Part shown: positions 16,213-25,499 of the stretch, piece by piece
How the letters are laid out: each line of letters opens with the position of its first letter
How positions within the stretch are numbered: position 1 is the stretch's first letter
Assembly: GCA_964573295.1 (NCBI GenBank)
Contig: CAZNJE010000002.1
Coordinates: 62,001-126,000, forward strand
Length of the DNA stretch: 64,000 bases
Source: CAYQJL01 sp964573295
GTDB lineage: Bacteria; Eisenbacteria; RBG-16-71-46; CAIMUX01; WJJG01
Direction of reading: 5' to 3'
Notes under the pieces: generated by a model
Seen by the model: only the letters and a program-made list of their open reading frames with translations
What the model was told of the DNA's origin: nothing
Database searches by the model: none
Translations under genes and position numbers: made by a program

Positions 16213-17919
16213 TCAGGGTTGTATCGACTTCTTGATCTTCGCCCAAGTGTCGCGCAGGGTCACCGTCCGGTTGAACACGGGCGCCGCGGGACTCGAGTCT
16301 TCCGAATCCATGCAGAAATAACCCTGGCGCTCGAACTGCAGAAAATCCCCTATTCGAGCCTCGGCCGCCGCGGGCTCGACCTTGCAACCTGGCAGAACCG
16401 TGAGGGAGTCGGAATTGATGCTGTCGACGAACGACCCCCCCTCGGGCACCTCCTGCGGGTTCTCCTTGGTGAAGAGGTGGTCGTAGAGGCGGACCTCGGC
16501 ATCATGGGCGTGCTGAGCCGATACCCAGTGCAACGTAGCTTTCACCTTGCGGCCGTCGGGCGCGTTCCCGCCCCGCGTGGCAGGATCATAGGTGCAGCGC
16601 AACTCGACGATCTCGCCGGTGGCTGGGTCCTTGACGACTTCCTCGCACTTGATGAAATAAGCGTAGCGCAGGCGCACCTCCCGGCCGGGGCCCAGACGGA
16701 AGAACTTCTTGGGCGGGTCCTCCATGAAGTCATCACGCTCGATGTAGAGCTCACCGGAGAACGGGACCATTCGAGTACCGGCCGAAGCGTCCTCGGGGTT
16801 GTTGATGCACTCGACCTCTTCGGCCTCATTCACCGGGTAGTTCGTGATCACGACCTTGAGCGGCTTGAGAACCGCCATGAGCCGCTGGGCCCGCTTGTTC
16901 AGGTCCTCCCGCAGGCAGAACTCGAGCAGGGCCAGGTCCACCACGTTCTCGCGTTTGGCGATTCCGATACGTCCCAGGAAGTCGCGGATCGCGGGCGGCG
17001 AATAGCCCCGCCGACGCATCCCCTTGAGGGTGGGCATCCGTGGGTCGTCCCAGCCGGCCACGTAGCCTTCCTCCACGAGCTGGCGCAGACGACGCTTGCT
17101 CAGCACCGTGTTGGTCATGTTCATGCGGGCGAACTCATACTGCTTCGAGGGAAAGACCCCCAGGGTCTCGATGTACCAGTCGTAGAGCGGCCGGTGATCG
17201 ACGAACTCGATCGAACACAGCGAATGGGTCACCCGCTCGATCGAATCCGACAGGCAGTGGGTGAAGTCGTACATCGGGTAGATGCACCATGTGTCCCCGG
17301 TCCGGTGGTGGTGCGCACGAAGGATGCGGTAGACCACCGGATCGCGCATGTTTAGGTTGCCGGCCGCCATGTCGATCTTCGCCCGCAGGGTCCGGGACCC
17401 GTCGGGAAATTCCCCGGCTCGCATGCGCGTGAACAGATCCAGGTTCTCCTCGATCGAGCGATCTCGGAAGGGGCTCTCCTTGCCCGGCTCGGTGAGCGTG
17501 CCCCGGTACTCGCGCATCTGGTCGGGTGTGAGGTCGCAGACGTAGGCCTTGCCCATCTTGACCAGCTGGATCGCGTAGTCGTAGAGCTGCTCGAAGTAGT
17601 CGGAGGCGAAGTAGAGCCGGTCCTCCCAGTCGTAGCCGAGCCAGCGAATGTCGGCCTGGATGCCGTCGACGAACTCCTGCTCTTCCTTGATCGGGTTGGT
17701 GTCGTCGAAGCGCAGGTTGCACTGGCCACCGAATTCCTCGGCCACGCTGAAGTTCAGGTGAATCGCCTTGGCGTGCCCGATGTGGAGATATCCGTTCGGC
17801 TCCGGGGGAAAGCGAGTCTGAACGGTCTCGTGCTTCCCCGCGGCCAGATCGGTCTGGATGATCGCCCGCACGAAATCCACCTGGGCCGTCTCGTTCGAGT
17901 TCTTCGTCGGATCGCTCAT
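16213..17919 (-). CDS. glnS: Glutaminyl-tRNA synthetase
   Basis: A 568-residue class I aminoacyl-tRNA synthetase (E. coli GlnRS is 554). It attaches glutamine directly to tRNA-Gln. The HIGH-type motif is in PPEPNGYLHIGHAKA, followed by NLRFDDTNP; the KMSKS-type loop is VLSKRRLRQLV. The C-terminal half is the two-barrel anticodon-binding domain. The start at 17919 (MSDPTKN) is supported by GGGAGAG seven bases upstream; an in-frame extension upstream reads through a 24-bp tandem repeat and part of gltX and is rejected. The gene follows gltX on the same strand. Confidence 0.96.
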   Translation of the reverse strand: MSDPTKNSNETAQVDFVRAIIQTDLAAGKHETVQTRFPPEPNGYLHIGHAKAIHLNFSVAEEFGGQCNLRFDDTNPIKEEQEFVDGIQADIRWLGYDWEDRLYFASDYFEQLYDYAIQLVKMGKAYVCDLTPDQMREYRGTLTEPGKESPFRDRSIEENLDLFTRMRAGEFPDGSRTLRAKIDMAAGNLNMRDPVVYRILRAHHHRTGDTWCIYPMYDFTHCLSDSIERVTHSLCSIEFVDHRPLYDWYIETLGVFPSKQYEFARMNMTNTVLSKRRLRQLVEEGYVAGWDDPRMPTLKGMRRRGYSPPAIRDFLGRIGIAKRENVVDLALLEFCLREDLNKRAQRLMAVLKPLKVVITNYPVNEAEEVECINNPEDASAGTRMVPFSGELYIERDDFMEDPPKKFFRLGPGREVRLRYAYFIKCEEVVKDPATGEIVELRCTYDPATRGGNAPDGRKVKATLHWVSAQHAHDAEVRLYDHLFTKENPQEVPEGGSFVDSINSDSLTVLPGCKVEPAAAEARIGDFLQFERQGYFCMDSEDSSPAAPVFNRTVTLRDTWAKIKKSIQP

Positions 17920-18030
17920 GTGAACATCTCTCCCGCGCGAGGCCTTCGCGCTCCATGTCTCCGCAGCGACTCTCCGGGGCATTCGTGTGATGCCATCGGG
18001 CTCGCCCTCGGCCGCCCGATCGCGCTCTCC

Positions 18031-18103
18031 CTCGCTGGTCGGACCGGGTGCCCCCTCGCTGGTCGGACCGGGCACCCCCCCGCTGGTCCGACCGGGCCGA
18101 CCC
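18031..18103. repeat. 24-bp tandem repeat, 3 copies, between gltX and glnS
   Basis: Units begin at 18031, 18055 and 18079 with the core ctcgctggtcggaccggg. The array ends 4 bp before the gltX stop codon and is in the untranslated stretch upstream of glnS. Confidence 0.9.
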
Positions 18104-18106
18104 GAC

Positions 18107-19714
18107 CTACTCACCTCCGAAGAGAGCGGCGTACTCCTTCTCCAGTTTCTTGAGCCGTTTCGAGGAGACGCCACCCAGCAGCTCGATCGCCCGGCGCAAT
18201 CGCATGCGCACCATGTCCGAGCCCAGCACCTCCATCGAGCCGTAGAGCGGCGTCCACACCTTGGTGCCACTCAAGGCCACATAGAGCGGCAAATTGAGGT
18301 CGCGGACCTTGACCTCGATCCGCTCGGCGATCTGCTTCAGGCAACCCTCGATCCGTTCGGCGGTGAACTCCCGCAGCTTCTCGAGCTCCCAGACCACCAT
18401 CTGCAGAATCGCTACCAGGTCTTCCACCTCCTTGCCCTTCATTTTCAGCTGCTCGAGATCCACCGCCACCTCGTCGCTGAAGAAGGGTGCGGTCAAACGG
18501 CCCCAGTCGGCCATCGTCTCGAGCCGGGGATGGATCAAGGGCATGATGCGGTCGAAAGTCTCGGTGTTCAAGGCCCAGGCTTCGAGCTGGCGCCGCAGGC
18601 CCTGGTCGTCGTAATCCTCGCGCAGGTACCGGCCGTTGAGCCAGCGCAGCTTGTCGGTGTCGAAGACCGGCCCGCCCAGGGAGATATCCTCCAGCTTCAG
18701 GTGCTCGGCCATCTGCTCGCGGGTGAACTTCTCCTCCCCATCGGGCATCAACCAGCCCATCATCCCCAGGAAGTTCAGCAGCGCTTCGGGCAAATAGCCG
18801 GCGCGCCGGTAGTAGTGGATCGAGGTCGGGTTCTTGCGCTTCGAGAGCTTGGTCTTGTTGGCATCGTTGTTGCGCAAGAGGGGCAGGTGGCAGAAGACCG
18901 GAGGCTCCCACCCGAAATGCTCGTAGAGCTTCAGGTGCTTCGGCACCGAGTTGATCCACTCCTCGCCGCGGATGACGTGGGTCACCCCCATCAGATGGTC
19001 ATCGACCACGTTGGCCAGATGGTAGGTCGGCAACCCGTCGGACTTCATGATCACCTGGTCGTCGACCGAGGCCCAGTCCTTGCGAATCTCGCCGCGCAGG
19101 AGATCGTGCATCACGCACTCGCCTTCCAGCGGGATCTTAATCCGGACCACGTGCGGCTCTCCCGCCTTCGCCCGGCGTTGCGCCTCTTCGGGCGGGATCG
19201 ACCGGCAGTGGCGGTCGTAGCCCAACTGGGAGGCCTTCTCGGCCTGCAGGCGGACCCGCATCTCATCGAGCCGCTCCTTCGTGCAGAAGCAGCGGTAGGC
19301 GTGCCCGGCCTCCAGCAGGCGCTCCACGTGCTCGGTGTAGATTGCCGAGCGCTCGCTCTGGCGGTATGGCGCGTGCGGACCGCCCACATCGGGCCCTTCG
19401 TCCCACTGCAACCCGAGCCAGCGCAGCGAGGAAAGGATGGCCTCCTCGGACTGCTTGGTGGAACGTACCTGGTCGGTGTCCTCGATGCGAAGGATGAACG
19501 TGCCGCCGCGGCCCTTCGCGAAGGCGTGGTTGAACAGCGCCTGGTACGCCGTACCGACGTGGGGATCCCCGGTCGGCGAAGGCGCGATGCGGGTGCGCAC
19601 CTCAGTTGATGGTGATGGTGTCGGGGGTGGCGGTACCGGCGGTGGTGTCGGCGGTGGCGGTGGTGGCGGTGGTGGCGGTGCCGGCGGTGGTGTCGGCGGT
19701 GTGGACGATGCCAT
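18107..19714 (-). CDS. gltX: Glutamyl-tRNA synthetase with repeat-encoded proline-rich N-terminus
   Basis: A 535-residue class I synthetase charging tRNA-Glu. The catalytic signature is RIAPSPTGDPHVGTAYQALFN (HIGH region HVGT) and the KMSKS-type loop is KTKLSKRKNP. The C-terminal domain is of the normal bacterial type. Residues about 4-36, before the first conserved strand, are almost only proline with a few Thr/Ala/Val. They come from a GGC/GGT-rich low-complexity tract that has expanded exactly at the start codon region. The start at 19714 has GAGGT six bases upstream; a start at 19726 is also possible. Because glnS is present as well, direct charging of both Glu and Gln is expected. Confidence 0.93.
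   Translation of the reverse strand: MASSTPPTPPPAPPPPPPPPPPTPPPVPPPPTPSPSTEVRTRIAPSPTGDPHVGTAYQALFNHAFAKGRGGTFILRIEDTDQVRSTKQSEEAILSSLRWLGLQWDEGPDVGGPHAPYRQSERSAIYTEHVERLLEAGHAYRCFCTKERLDEMRVRLQAEKASQLGYDRHCRSIPPEEAQRRAKAGEPHVVRIKIPLEGECVMHDLLRGEIRKDWASVDDQVIMKSDGLPTYHLANVVDDHLMGVTHVIRGEEWINSVPKHLKLYEHFGWEPPVFCHLPLLRNNDANKTKLSKRKNPTSIHYYRRAGYLPEALLNFLGMMGWLMPDGEEKFTREQMAEHLKLEDISLGGPVFDTDKLRWLNGRYLREDYDDQGLRRQLEAWALNTETFDRIMPLIHPRLETMADWGRLTAPFFSDEVAVDLEQLKMKGKEVEDLVAILQMVVWELEKLREFTAERIEGCLKQIAERIEVKVRDLNLPLYVALSGTKVWTPLYGSMEVLGSDMVRMRLRRAIELLGGVSSKRLKKLEKEYAALFGGE
19606..19700 (-). repeat. GGC/GGT low-complexity tract encoding the polyproline start of GltX
   Basis: Successive ggtggc/ggcggt triplet pairs, in places with 9-bp periodicity, run from 19606 to 19700. 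Read on the minus strand they give about 30 residues of mostly Pro. Confidence 0.85.
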
Positions 19715-19773
19715 GGAAGACCTCATGATGGTGTCCCACGTGGAACGACCTGCCTCGCAATTGCCTACGAAAA

Positions 19774-19835
19774 GTCCCTGCAAGAGCCCCTGCAAGAGCC
19801 CCTGCAAGAGCCCCTACGAAGAGCCCCTGCGAAAA
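19774..19835. repeat. 12-bp tandem repeat, about 5 copies, upstream of gltX
   Basis: Units of tgcaagagcccc, three near-perfect and two degenerate, occupy the presumed leader of gltX. They could be read as a Leu-Gln-Gly N-terminal extension of GltX, but no conservation supports that. The rest of the 326-bp gap 19715-20040 holds one strong hairpin and no gene. Confidence 0.85.
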
Positions 19836-19847
19836 GAGCTGATACCG

Positions 19848-19874
19848 CATGCGGGCCCGATGTGGGCCCGCATG
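19848..19874 (-). terminator. Hairpin after the subtilisin gene
   Basis: Perfect 11-bp stem, CATGCGGGCCC at 19848-19858 with GGGCCCGCATG at 19864-19874, and a 5-nt loop. It lies about 170 bp past the stop of the subtilisin gene. There is no long U-tract, though a run of T follows 11 nt later on the minus strand. Confidence 0.55.
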
Positions 19875-20040
19875 TGAAGAGAGAATGTTCGGGGTTTCAA
19901 GGGCCGGAGTCAAGCCAAGCCTGGAACGGCTCGACTCACGCGGCCCACCGTCCGGTCGATAGGGACCGTCGTAGAACACAAAGAGGTCGCCGGCGTCACC
20001 CTCAGGCAACCGCCGTCCGAGACCAACCGCCCAACGTCCT

Positions 20041-23007
20041 CTACCGCGAGATCACGATCCGCGCCGTCCGATCCAGACCCTGGTCCCGGGACGCCAGACG
20101 CAGGAAATACACACCGCTACCAGCCGTCTGCCCCGCCTGATCCCGGCCGTCCCAGCGCAACAAGTGCAGGCCGCCGTCCAGATGGCCGTCGTGCAGGGTG
20201 CGCACTCGCCTACCACCGGCATCGTAGAGGGCCAGCTCCACATCGGCGCCCTGCGGCAAGGCCAGGCGAATATGGCTGCCGCCGAGGGTGGGGCTACTGG
20301 CACTGAAACTGAGCGCGGAGGCGAAGGCCGTCTCACCCGGCACCGAGGAAACCGCGTCACCGAAGTTGAAGGTCACCTCATCGATCCAGAAACCAGGACC
20401 GTTGACGTATCCGTCCGAGCCAAACTGCACGCGGAAGGCGAACTCCTCGGAGGCATACTCGGAGACATCGAAGACCGCGCCGGTCCACTCTCCGGTCGAA
20501 CCCGACCAACCCGGCTCGTAAGCGATGCCCGAGAGCGAAACCGACGGGTAACCGCCATAGGGGTGTACGGTCACCCACGCATTCGTGGCCGCCGACCACA
20601 CCTGGACGTTGGCGCCGTCGTAGCCGGTCTCGGTCTCGCACCAGTAGTGGAAACTCAGGAAGAACACCTCTTCGCCGGAGAAGTCGTAGGTGGGGCTGGT
20701 CAGAAGCCCGTAGACGTTGTCACCGTAGTTGGCGTCCATGCCAACGCCGAAGCAGTAGTCACCGCTGAAGCCCGCGGAGGGCCCGCCGGCGGTCGGCGTG
20801 GCACGCTCCCAGATCGGATCGGAGGCGAACCCGCCGTCGCCTCCCTCGAAGTCCTCCTCAGCCGGTGAGAGCTGCCCGATCAGGCTGAACTCGGTGCGAA
20901 CGTCTTCGGGAATCACCAGGCTGTCGACGTCGGCCCCGTAGCCGGGCAGATCGTCGAAGCGGAAGGTGTACGTGCGCCCGGCCGGGAAGCCGGCCAGTGT
21001 CCAGCGGCCGTCGGAGCCGGTGAGGGTGGGTTCGATCGGCGCGTCCATGGGCGTGACCCGTACACCGGCCAGTGGCGTAGCGCCATCGTCGGCGAACGCG
21101 TAACCGCGCACATCGACGAGCGTCCGCGGCTCGAGAGCGAGGTCGCCCGGCGTGGTGACGCCGCCTTCAATCATGACCGGCACGACCGCCGGCTGATGGT
21201 AGTAGGCATCGAAGGTGAGGGTATAAGCATCCGCCAGCAGCGGCAGCTCGTAGATGCCGTCGGCTCCGGTCATGGTGAATGCGCCGGTCTCCGCCACCCG
21301 CACCATCACCCCCTGGAGCGCCTCGCCGGTGACCGCATCGGTCACCTGGCCGGCCACCTCGCCGATACCGCTCTGGGCCAAGGTCCAGGCGGCGGTCAGA
21401 TCCGGCCGCGGGCCGATCTGCTTCCACCCGGTCTGCGGCGTTCCGGTGGCCACGAGGATGTCCCGCGCCAGCTTGGCGTTGAGCTCGATTCCGTAGGCCG
21501 CTTTGCTGAGACCCTGGAGCACGGCCACCGAACCGGTCACGATCGGCGACGCGCTGGAGGTACCGCTGAAGCCGGCCGTGTACCACTCGGTCTCGTCCCC
21601 GCCCTGCAGGTCACCGTACCCGGTGGTGACGACCGAGTACCCCCAGCCGTGCAGATCCACTCGGCTGCCGTAATTCGTGAACCAGGCCGGTTCGAGTTCC
21701 TCTCCGTTGGTGGCGCCGCAGATGATTGCCCCCGAATCCCGGAAGTCGCGGTCGAAGAGGTTCTGGTAGACCGGGTCGTCCAGATCCTGCTCGCCGTTGC
21801 CGGCCGCCTCTACGCAGATGCGGCCGCTGGCGGTGGCCAGCAGGATCGCGTCGAAGTTATCCTGCCAGAATTCCATGCAGACATAGCCGTGCTGGCCCGA
21901 GCCGGTGGCGTTGGGGCCGGGGGAATGCAGCTCGATCAGGAAGATGTCGCCCTCATCCAGCGCCGCGGCGCATGTGTTGATGGCATCGGCCACCGAGAGT
22001 TCAGCGATCGAGACGCCGCCGACCTCGACCTCGTGGGCAATACCGGTGACGCCGAAACCGTTGCTCACGCCGCGGATCTCACCCACCACCGCAGTGCCGT
22101 GATTACGCCAGCCGACATCGTTGTAGCTGCCGCCGGCCGTGAAGAACGGATCCGGCAGGTCCTCGTGATCCCACTTCCAGGCGCCCTCGATGTCGAGGAC
22201 CTTGACCGACTCGCCCTTGCCACCCGGTAAGGCCCAGACACCTTCGGCGTCCACGCCGGTGGGCGCCGGGTCCAGATAGCCCTGCTGGTATTCGAAGTTG
22301 GGGGTCGGGGGGATGGGATCGCCTCCGGCCAGGGGCACGAGGACGGGCAAGCCATCGGCCACACGGGACTCCGCGGACGCCTCGGGGGCTGCCACGCCAC
22401 GGACGGCCAATTCGGCAGCTGCGGCGCGGGGGTCATAGGTGCCGGTGAACGCATCGAACCCGAGCGCGGCGGGCACGGCCACCGGCTCGAGGAAGGCCGT
22501 CTCGACGGCCGGGTCCCTGAGCAGCTCTTCCAGAAGCGCCAGCAGCTCCTCCCGCTTGGGCTCAACCTGCGGCACGAGCCGGACGTAGCGATTGAGATTG
22601 GGCAGGTCCAGACCTGTGCGCGCCTCGGCGCGGGCCCGCTCGGCGTCGATCGCCTCGGGACTGCGCGAGAAGTGCCGCTTGACCTCGAAAGGCACCGCCT
22701 GCGACGCCATCAGATGCGCGATCCGCGTGCGGGCGGCTTCGGCGGCGGAGACTTCCGGCCCAGCGCCTGCGGTGGCGCCCAGGACGGTCAGACGGCCATG
22801 ATTGGCCTCCAGGCCGGAATCCTCGGCGAACTTGACCACGATGCGCCCCGTGGGCGCGGCGGTCTGGTGATCCAGCGCCGAGGCCTTCGGCGCGGCGCCC
22901 CACCCCAGCGCCGCCGCCGGCGAAAGGTTCGCCAGTGTCACTGCGACCACGGTCACCAGAGCCAACAATGAGATCGCGCCCAAGGCGCGGAACGTCTTCG
23001 AGTTCAT
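20041..23007 (-). CDS. Secreted subtilisin-like serine protease (S8) with FlgD-like C-terminal sorting domain
   Basis: A 988-residue exported protease. A signal peptide (FRALGAISLLALVTVVAVTL) is followed by a roughly 200-residue propeptide-like region. The S8 catalytic triad is Asp272 (VKVLDIEGAW), His303 (NHGTAVVG) and Ser484 (SGTSSASPIV). Downstream are two carboxypeptidase-regulatory-like beta-sandwich repeats (GQVTDAVTGEALQGVMVRV and VRGYAFADDGATPLAGVRV), a jelly-roll/MAM-like domain (residues about 720-890) and a C-terminal FlgD-like domain ending LRWDGRDQAGQTAGSGVYF, the pattern of type IX-like secretion signals. The start is chosen for the signal peptide and GGAGGGG upstream. Role: extracellular protein degradation, by inference. 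Confidence 0.9.
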   Translation of the reverse strand: MNSKTFRALGAISLLALVTVVAVTLANLSPAAALGWGAAPKASALDHQTAAPTGRIVVKFAEDSGLEANHGRLTVLGATAGAGPEVSAAEAARTRIAHLMASQAVPFEVKRHFSRSPEAIDAERARAEARTGLDLPNLNRYVRLVPQVEPKREELLALLEELLRDPAVETAFLEPVAVPAALGFDAFTGTYDPRAAAAELAVRGVAAPEASAESRVADGLPVLVPLAGGDPIPPTPNFEYQQGYLDPAPTGVDAEGVWALPGGKGESVKVLDIEGAWKWDHEDLPDPFFTAGGSYNDVGWRNHGTAVVGEIRGVSNGFGVTGIAHEVEVGGVSIAELSVADAINTCAAALDEGDIFLIELHSPGPNATGSGQHGYVCMEFWQDNFDAILLATASGRICVEAAGNGEQDLDDPVYQNLFDRDFRDSGAIICGATNGEELEPAWFTNYGSRVDLHGWGYSVVTTGYGDLQGGDETEWYTAGFSGTSSASPIVTGSVAVLQGLSKAAYGIELNAKLARDILVATGTPQTGWKQIGPRPDLTAAWTLAQSGIGEVAGQVTDAVTGEALQGVMVRVAETGAFTMTGADGIYELPLLADAYTLTFDAYYHQPAVVPVMIEGGVTTPGDLALEPRTLVDVRGYAFADDGATPLAGVRVTPMDAPIEPTLTGSDGRWTLAGFPAGRTYTFRFDDLPGYGADVDSLVIPEDVRTEFSLIGQLSPAEEDFEGGDGGFASDPIWERATPTAGGPSAGFSGDYCFGVGMDANYGDNVYGLLTSPTYDFSGEEVFFLSFHYWCETETGYDGANVQVWSAATNAWVTVHPYGGYPSVSLSGIAYEPGWSGSTGEWTGAVFDVSEYASEEFAFRVQFGSDGYVNGPGFWIDEVTFNFGDAVSSVPGETAFASALSFSASSPTLGGSHIRLALPQGADVELALYDAGGRRVRTLHDGHLDGGLHLLRWDGRDQAGQTAGSGVYFLRLASRDQGLDRTARIVISR

Positions 23008-23073
23008 AGCTTTCCCCCCTCCGGCCTCGACCCTCCCTAGTGAGGGCCGGTGGGCACTCGGATACGTTCCACA

Positions 23074-23079
23074 ATTATA
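23074..23079 (-). promoter_or_regulatory. Probable -10 element of the subtilisin gene
   Basis: On the minus strand the sequence is a perfect TATAAT, 67 bp upstream of the start codon, in an otherwise GC-rich stretch. No clear -35 hexamer lies at 15-19 bp upstream. Confidence 0.5.
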
Positions 23080-23411
23080 CCGCATCCGAGGGCCGTCCCC
23101 GCCGGTGACGCCACGGGAGTGGCGCATTCCACGCAAGACCTCCACTCCCGCAACCCCCTGGCGCGGAAATGTTTCCGTCCGTGAGGCTGAAGGCGGCCGG
23201 ATGGAACGTCGTCTCAATGCGCGCCCTGGGCGTGGCTCTCCGGCTGCCCGTGGGGCCGGCGAGCGCCGCCCCCCAGGTGTCTCCTGGTGCCTGAGCGGTC
23301 GTGGCCGCGCAAGCCAAGAAGTTGCGGTGGCAGCCACCCGAACCACAGAATCAACCCCAACCGGCCACTGGCAGCCCTTTGGGCAGCTGCGCGGATTGGA
23401 GCGATCAAGAC

Positions 23412-23729
23412 ACGGTGTACAAAGGAGACGAGGAGTTCGGACAACTCCGCGAACTGAGTCGGGCGTACACGATGGTGGTCAGCGATTCAGTTCGCGTGCA
23501 GAACCGGATCAAGAGCCTCTATCGTTCGCGAGGGATTCCTGCCATCGGCAAGGAGGTCTACGCGCCAGCGGCACGGGAGAAGTCGCTGCGGAAGCTTCCC
23601 GCGAAAACGCGCCCCCTGGCGGCGCTCCTTTACCAGGAACTTGACGGAGTGCGCGATCTGCAGAAGCGGTCGGAGAAGGAGATGCTCGCCGAAGCCCGCC
23701 AGCACAAGATCACCCACGTTCTGTGGTGA
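23412..23729 (+). pseudogene. IS110-like transposase fragment
   Basis: The encoded stretch GQLRELSRAYTMVVSDSVRV followed by QNRIKSLYRSRGI and a helical region resembles the central part of IS110/IS1111 DEDD transposases (the LRELxRxY...RLKNRLxALxRxxG segment). The DEDD N-terminus and the C-terminal Cys/Ser-containing helix-hairpin domain are both absent. It is therefore a decayed internal fragment. The DNA at 23080-23400 upstream holds no recognisable gene. Confidence 0.6.
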
Positions 23730-23833
23730 ATGTCGAACTTAGCGGCCAGTTCCTCGGTGATCTTGTCCTCTCCCCAACCGGGCGTGTCGGCAGAGATGCG
23801 TTTGATGAAGGCGCGGACCACGCCGGCCAGCAA
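23720..23833 (-). pseudogene. Fragment of an integrase-core (IS3/IS481-like) transposase
   Basis: On the minus strand the frame reads AFIKRISADTPGWGEDKI then TEELAAKFDIHH. This resembles the segment ahead of the DDE integrase core in rve-type transposases (xxPxWGxxRIxxEL). Only about 38 residues remain and no DDE residues are present. Confidence 0.5.
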
Positions 23834-23845
23834 CGTCGCCTCGTT

Positions 23846-25057
23846 TCAGTCCGTCCACCTGCCAAACATTGGCACAACTTCCAGCGGCCTGCCGATCAGG
23901 TCTTCCGCGTCACGGCCGTTGCCGTCTGGTGGCCCCGCGTTGAAGGCCTTCTCGACCGGCTTCCAGTTGCGGCAAAGAACGACGTCATCGGTGCTCAACC
24001 AGAAGACCCGGTCGACGGCTGGGTCGCAATCGAGTACGACCTGAACTTGCTCGCAGAAGATCCCGTTCCGATCGAATACATCCCAGACCTGGTAGATTCC
24101 TGGCGGCGGATCCAGGGCGCCACGACTCGGCAGCACCCAGAGCTTCCCATCGGCGGCGATGCGCATGTCCATGATGTCAGGATCCGTCGGGGCCTCCCGG
24201 TACTCCATCACCAGACATCCACCCACTGATACCGATCGCACCGTGTGAATGCTGTCCCGTTCGGAGGGGCGCCGAGAACGTGAGGGGTACTCGCGCGTGA
24301 TTTTCCTGATGACATCTCCGCTCACCGATGTTTGCGTGATGCTGTAGTCATTTCGTTCCCCCGCGAGATAGACTGACGTGTCATCGCAAGCGAATCCTGA
24401 GATCTGGTACTGCTCGGTCTCGTGACAGACCGGTACATCATCCGAGTAGAAGAAGTCGCACGTGGCAACATGATACACGGGACCGGGCGAGAAACCGAGC
24501 CGCACGCGAAGGAGGTGGCTTCTCGTTCGCGAGCCGGCCCTCCCCGCTTCGCGAATGGGATCCACATCTGCGCGGAGCGCGACAAGAAAGCCCCTGTTCC
24601 CGGCAAGATCATCCGCGACCACCTGATGGCCGGTTCCCGGAATGAACTCACTTCCCAAATGCACGCCCTCAGTGCTGTACATGTGAATCGCGGCCGGACG
24701 GTGATCCAGAATGCAGACGGTGCTGTCATCCATCGCCAGAAGCTTCCATGGTACACGAAAGTCACCGGGGCCCTCGCCCGATTGACCAAAGCTCGCCACG
24801 CATTCCCCCCAGCGGTCAAACGCATGAACGGCGCACAATTGCCGGTCCAGCAAAAGCAAGCAGTCCCCAGCGTTGGTAAACGAGACTGGATAGCCAACCA
24901 AGCAATTGGCCCCGTCGGTGTCCAGCGGGCGACCCGACTCGAAGCCAAGTGTCTTGAGTCCCTGAGCCGGCTCGTCAGGGTTCTGGACAACCACAACGGC
25001 TCCCACAAGAGCACTCTGGGCGAGCAAGAATGCAACGCACAGAAGTAGCCTCAACAC
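23846..25057 (-). CDS. Exported six-bladed beta-propeller-like protein
   Basis: A 403-residue protein with a signal peptide (LRLLLCVAFLLAQSALVGA) and then repeated short blades such as LLLLDRQLCAVHAFDRWGE, ASFGQSGEGPGDFRVPWKL and VCILDHRPAAIHMYSTEG. These are like the 6-bladed propellers (NHL/TolB-like) of Bacteroidetes in which FGxxGxGPGEF repeats occur. The GTG start at 25057 is preferred: GAGGG lies nine bases upstream and the signal peptide follows directly. The start overlaps the stop of the small Cys-rich gene upstream, so the two are translationally coupled. GC content is lower than in the neighbours and decayed transposase fragments flank the pair, suggesting acquisition by transfer. 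Ligand unknown. Confidence 0.72.
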   Translation of the reverse strand: MLRLLLCVAFLLAQSALVGAVVVVQNPDEPAQGLKTLGFESGRPLDTDGANCLVGYPVSFTNAGDCLLLLDRQLCAVHAFDRWGECVASFGQSGEGPGDFRVPWKLLAMDDSTVCILDHRPAAIHMYSTEGVHLGSEFIPGTGHQVVADDLAGNRGFLVALRADVDPIREAGRAGSRTRSHLLRVRLGFSPGPVYHVATCDFFYSDDVPVCHETEQYQISGFACDDTSVYLAGERNDYSITQTSVSGDVIRKITREYPSRSRRPSERDSIHTVRSVSVGGCLVMEYREAPTDPDIMDMRIAADGKLWVLPSRGALDPPPGIYQVWDVFDRNGIFCEQVQVVLDCDPAVDRVFWLSTDDVVLCRNWKPVEKAFNAGPPDGNGRDAEDLIGRPLEVVPMFGRWTD

Positions 25058-25266
25058 GGGCTTGTTCCCTCGCAAACGCACAGGCCACTTGGCAAGAGAC
25101 GGTAGAGGCACATTGTCTCGGTCGCAACGGAAACGCAGTGTCCGGCGGCATTGCAGCCGAGCTTGGGACAAGGTGTCGGCTCGGAAGGTTGCTCTTCCGC
25201 CTGAGGCAGGACCAGAGCAGTGAAGATGGCAATCAGCAAGAGCACGCAGCACAGAAGAGGTCTCAT
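25051..25266 (-). CDS. Small exported Cys-rich peptide
   Basis: A 71-residue precursor. The start at 25266 is set by an excellent site, AAGGAGGATATC, directly before the ATG. Residues 1-25 are a hydrophobic signal sequence (LLCCVLLLIAIFTALVL). The remaining roughly 45 residues hold seven Cys in the pattern PCPKLGC, GHC, MC, LCVC, PC. The stop (25051-25053) lies within the first codons of the downstream propeller gene. Bacteroidetes often carry a small exported Cys-containing peptide (NVEAL type) next to a 6-bladed propeller protein; this pair has the same architecture but lacks the NVEAL motif, so identity with that family is not claimed. Function unknown. Confidence 0.75.
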   Translation of the reverse strand: MRPLLCCVLLLIAIFTALVLPQAEEQPSEPTPCPKLGCNAAGHCVSVATETMCLYRLLPSGLCVCEGTSPC

Positions 25267-25499
25267 GATATCCTCCTTCATATGTGTGAACTTCGGCACA
25301 GCACAGGACAGCAGGAGGGTTACAGAATGAAACTAGGCTGCGTGCAGCGTGTTCGTCAAGGCGCAACACGACTGTGCACGCCGCAATGCCGATCGGCCGT
25401 ACTCAGCAGGAACTCCGTAAAGCACTCACGGACAGTAGTTTGGCAGATCGGCCTTCACGGTTATGGAAGACCCTACCTCTATGTCCGCGAGATCGCCCG

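Noticed and set aside
17920..18270. N-terminal extension of GlnRS
   Set aside because: The extension would be encoded by the 24-bp repeat and the end of gltX, while the internal start at 17919 has a good ribosome-binding site and gives the family's normal length.
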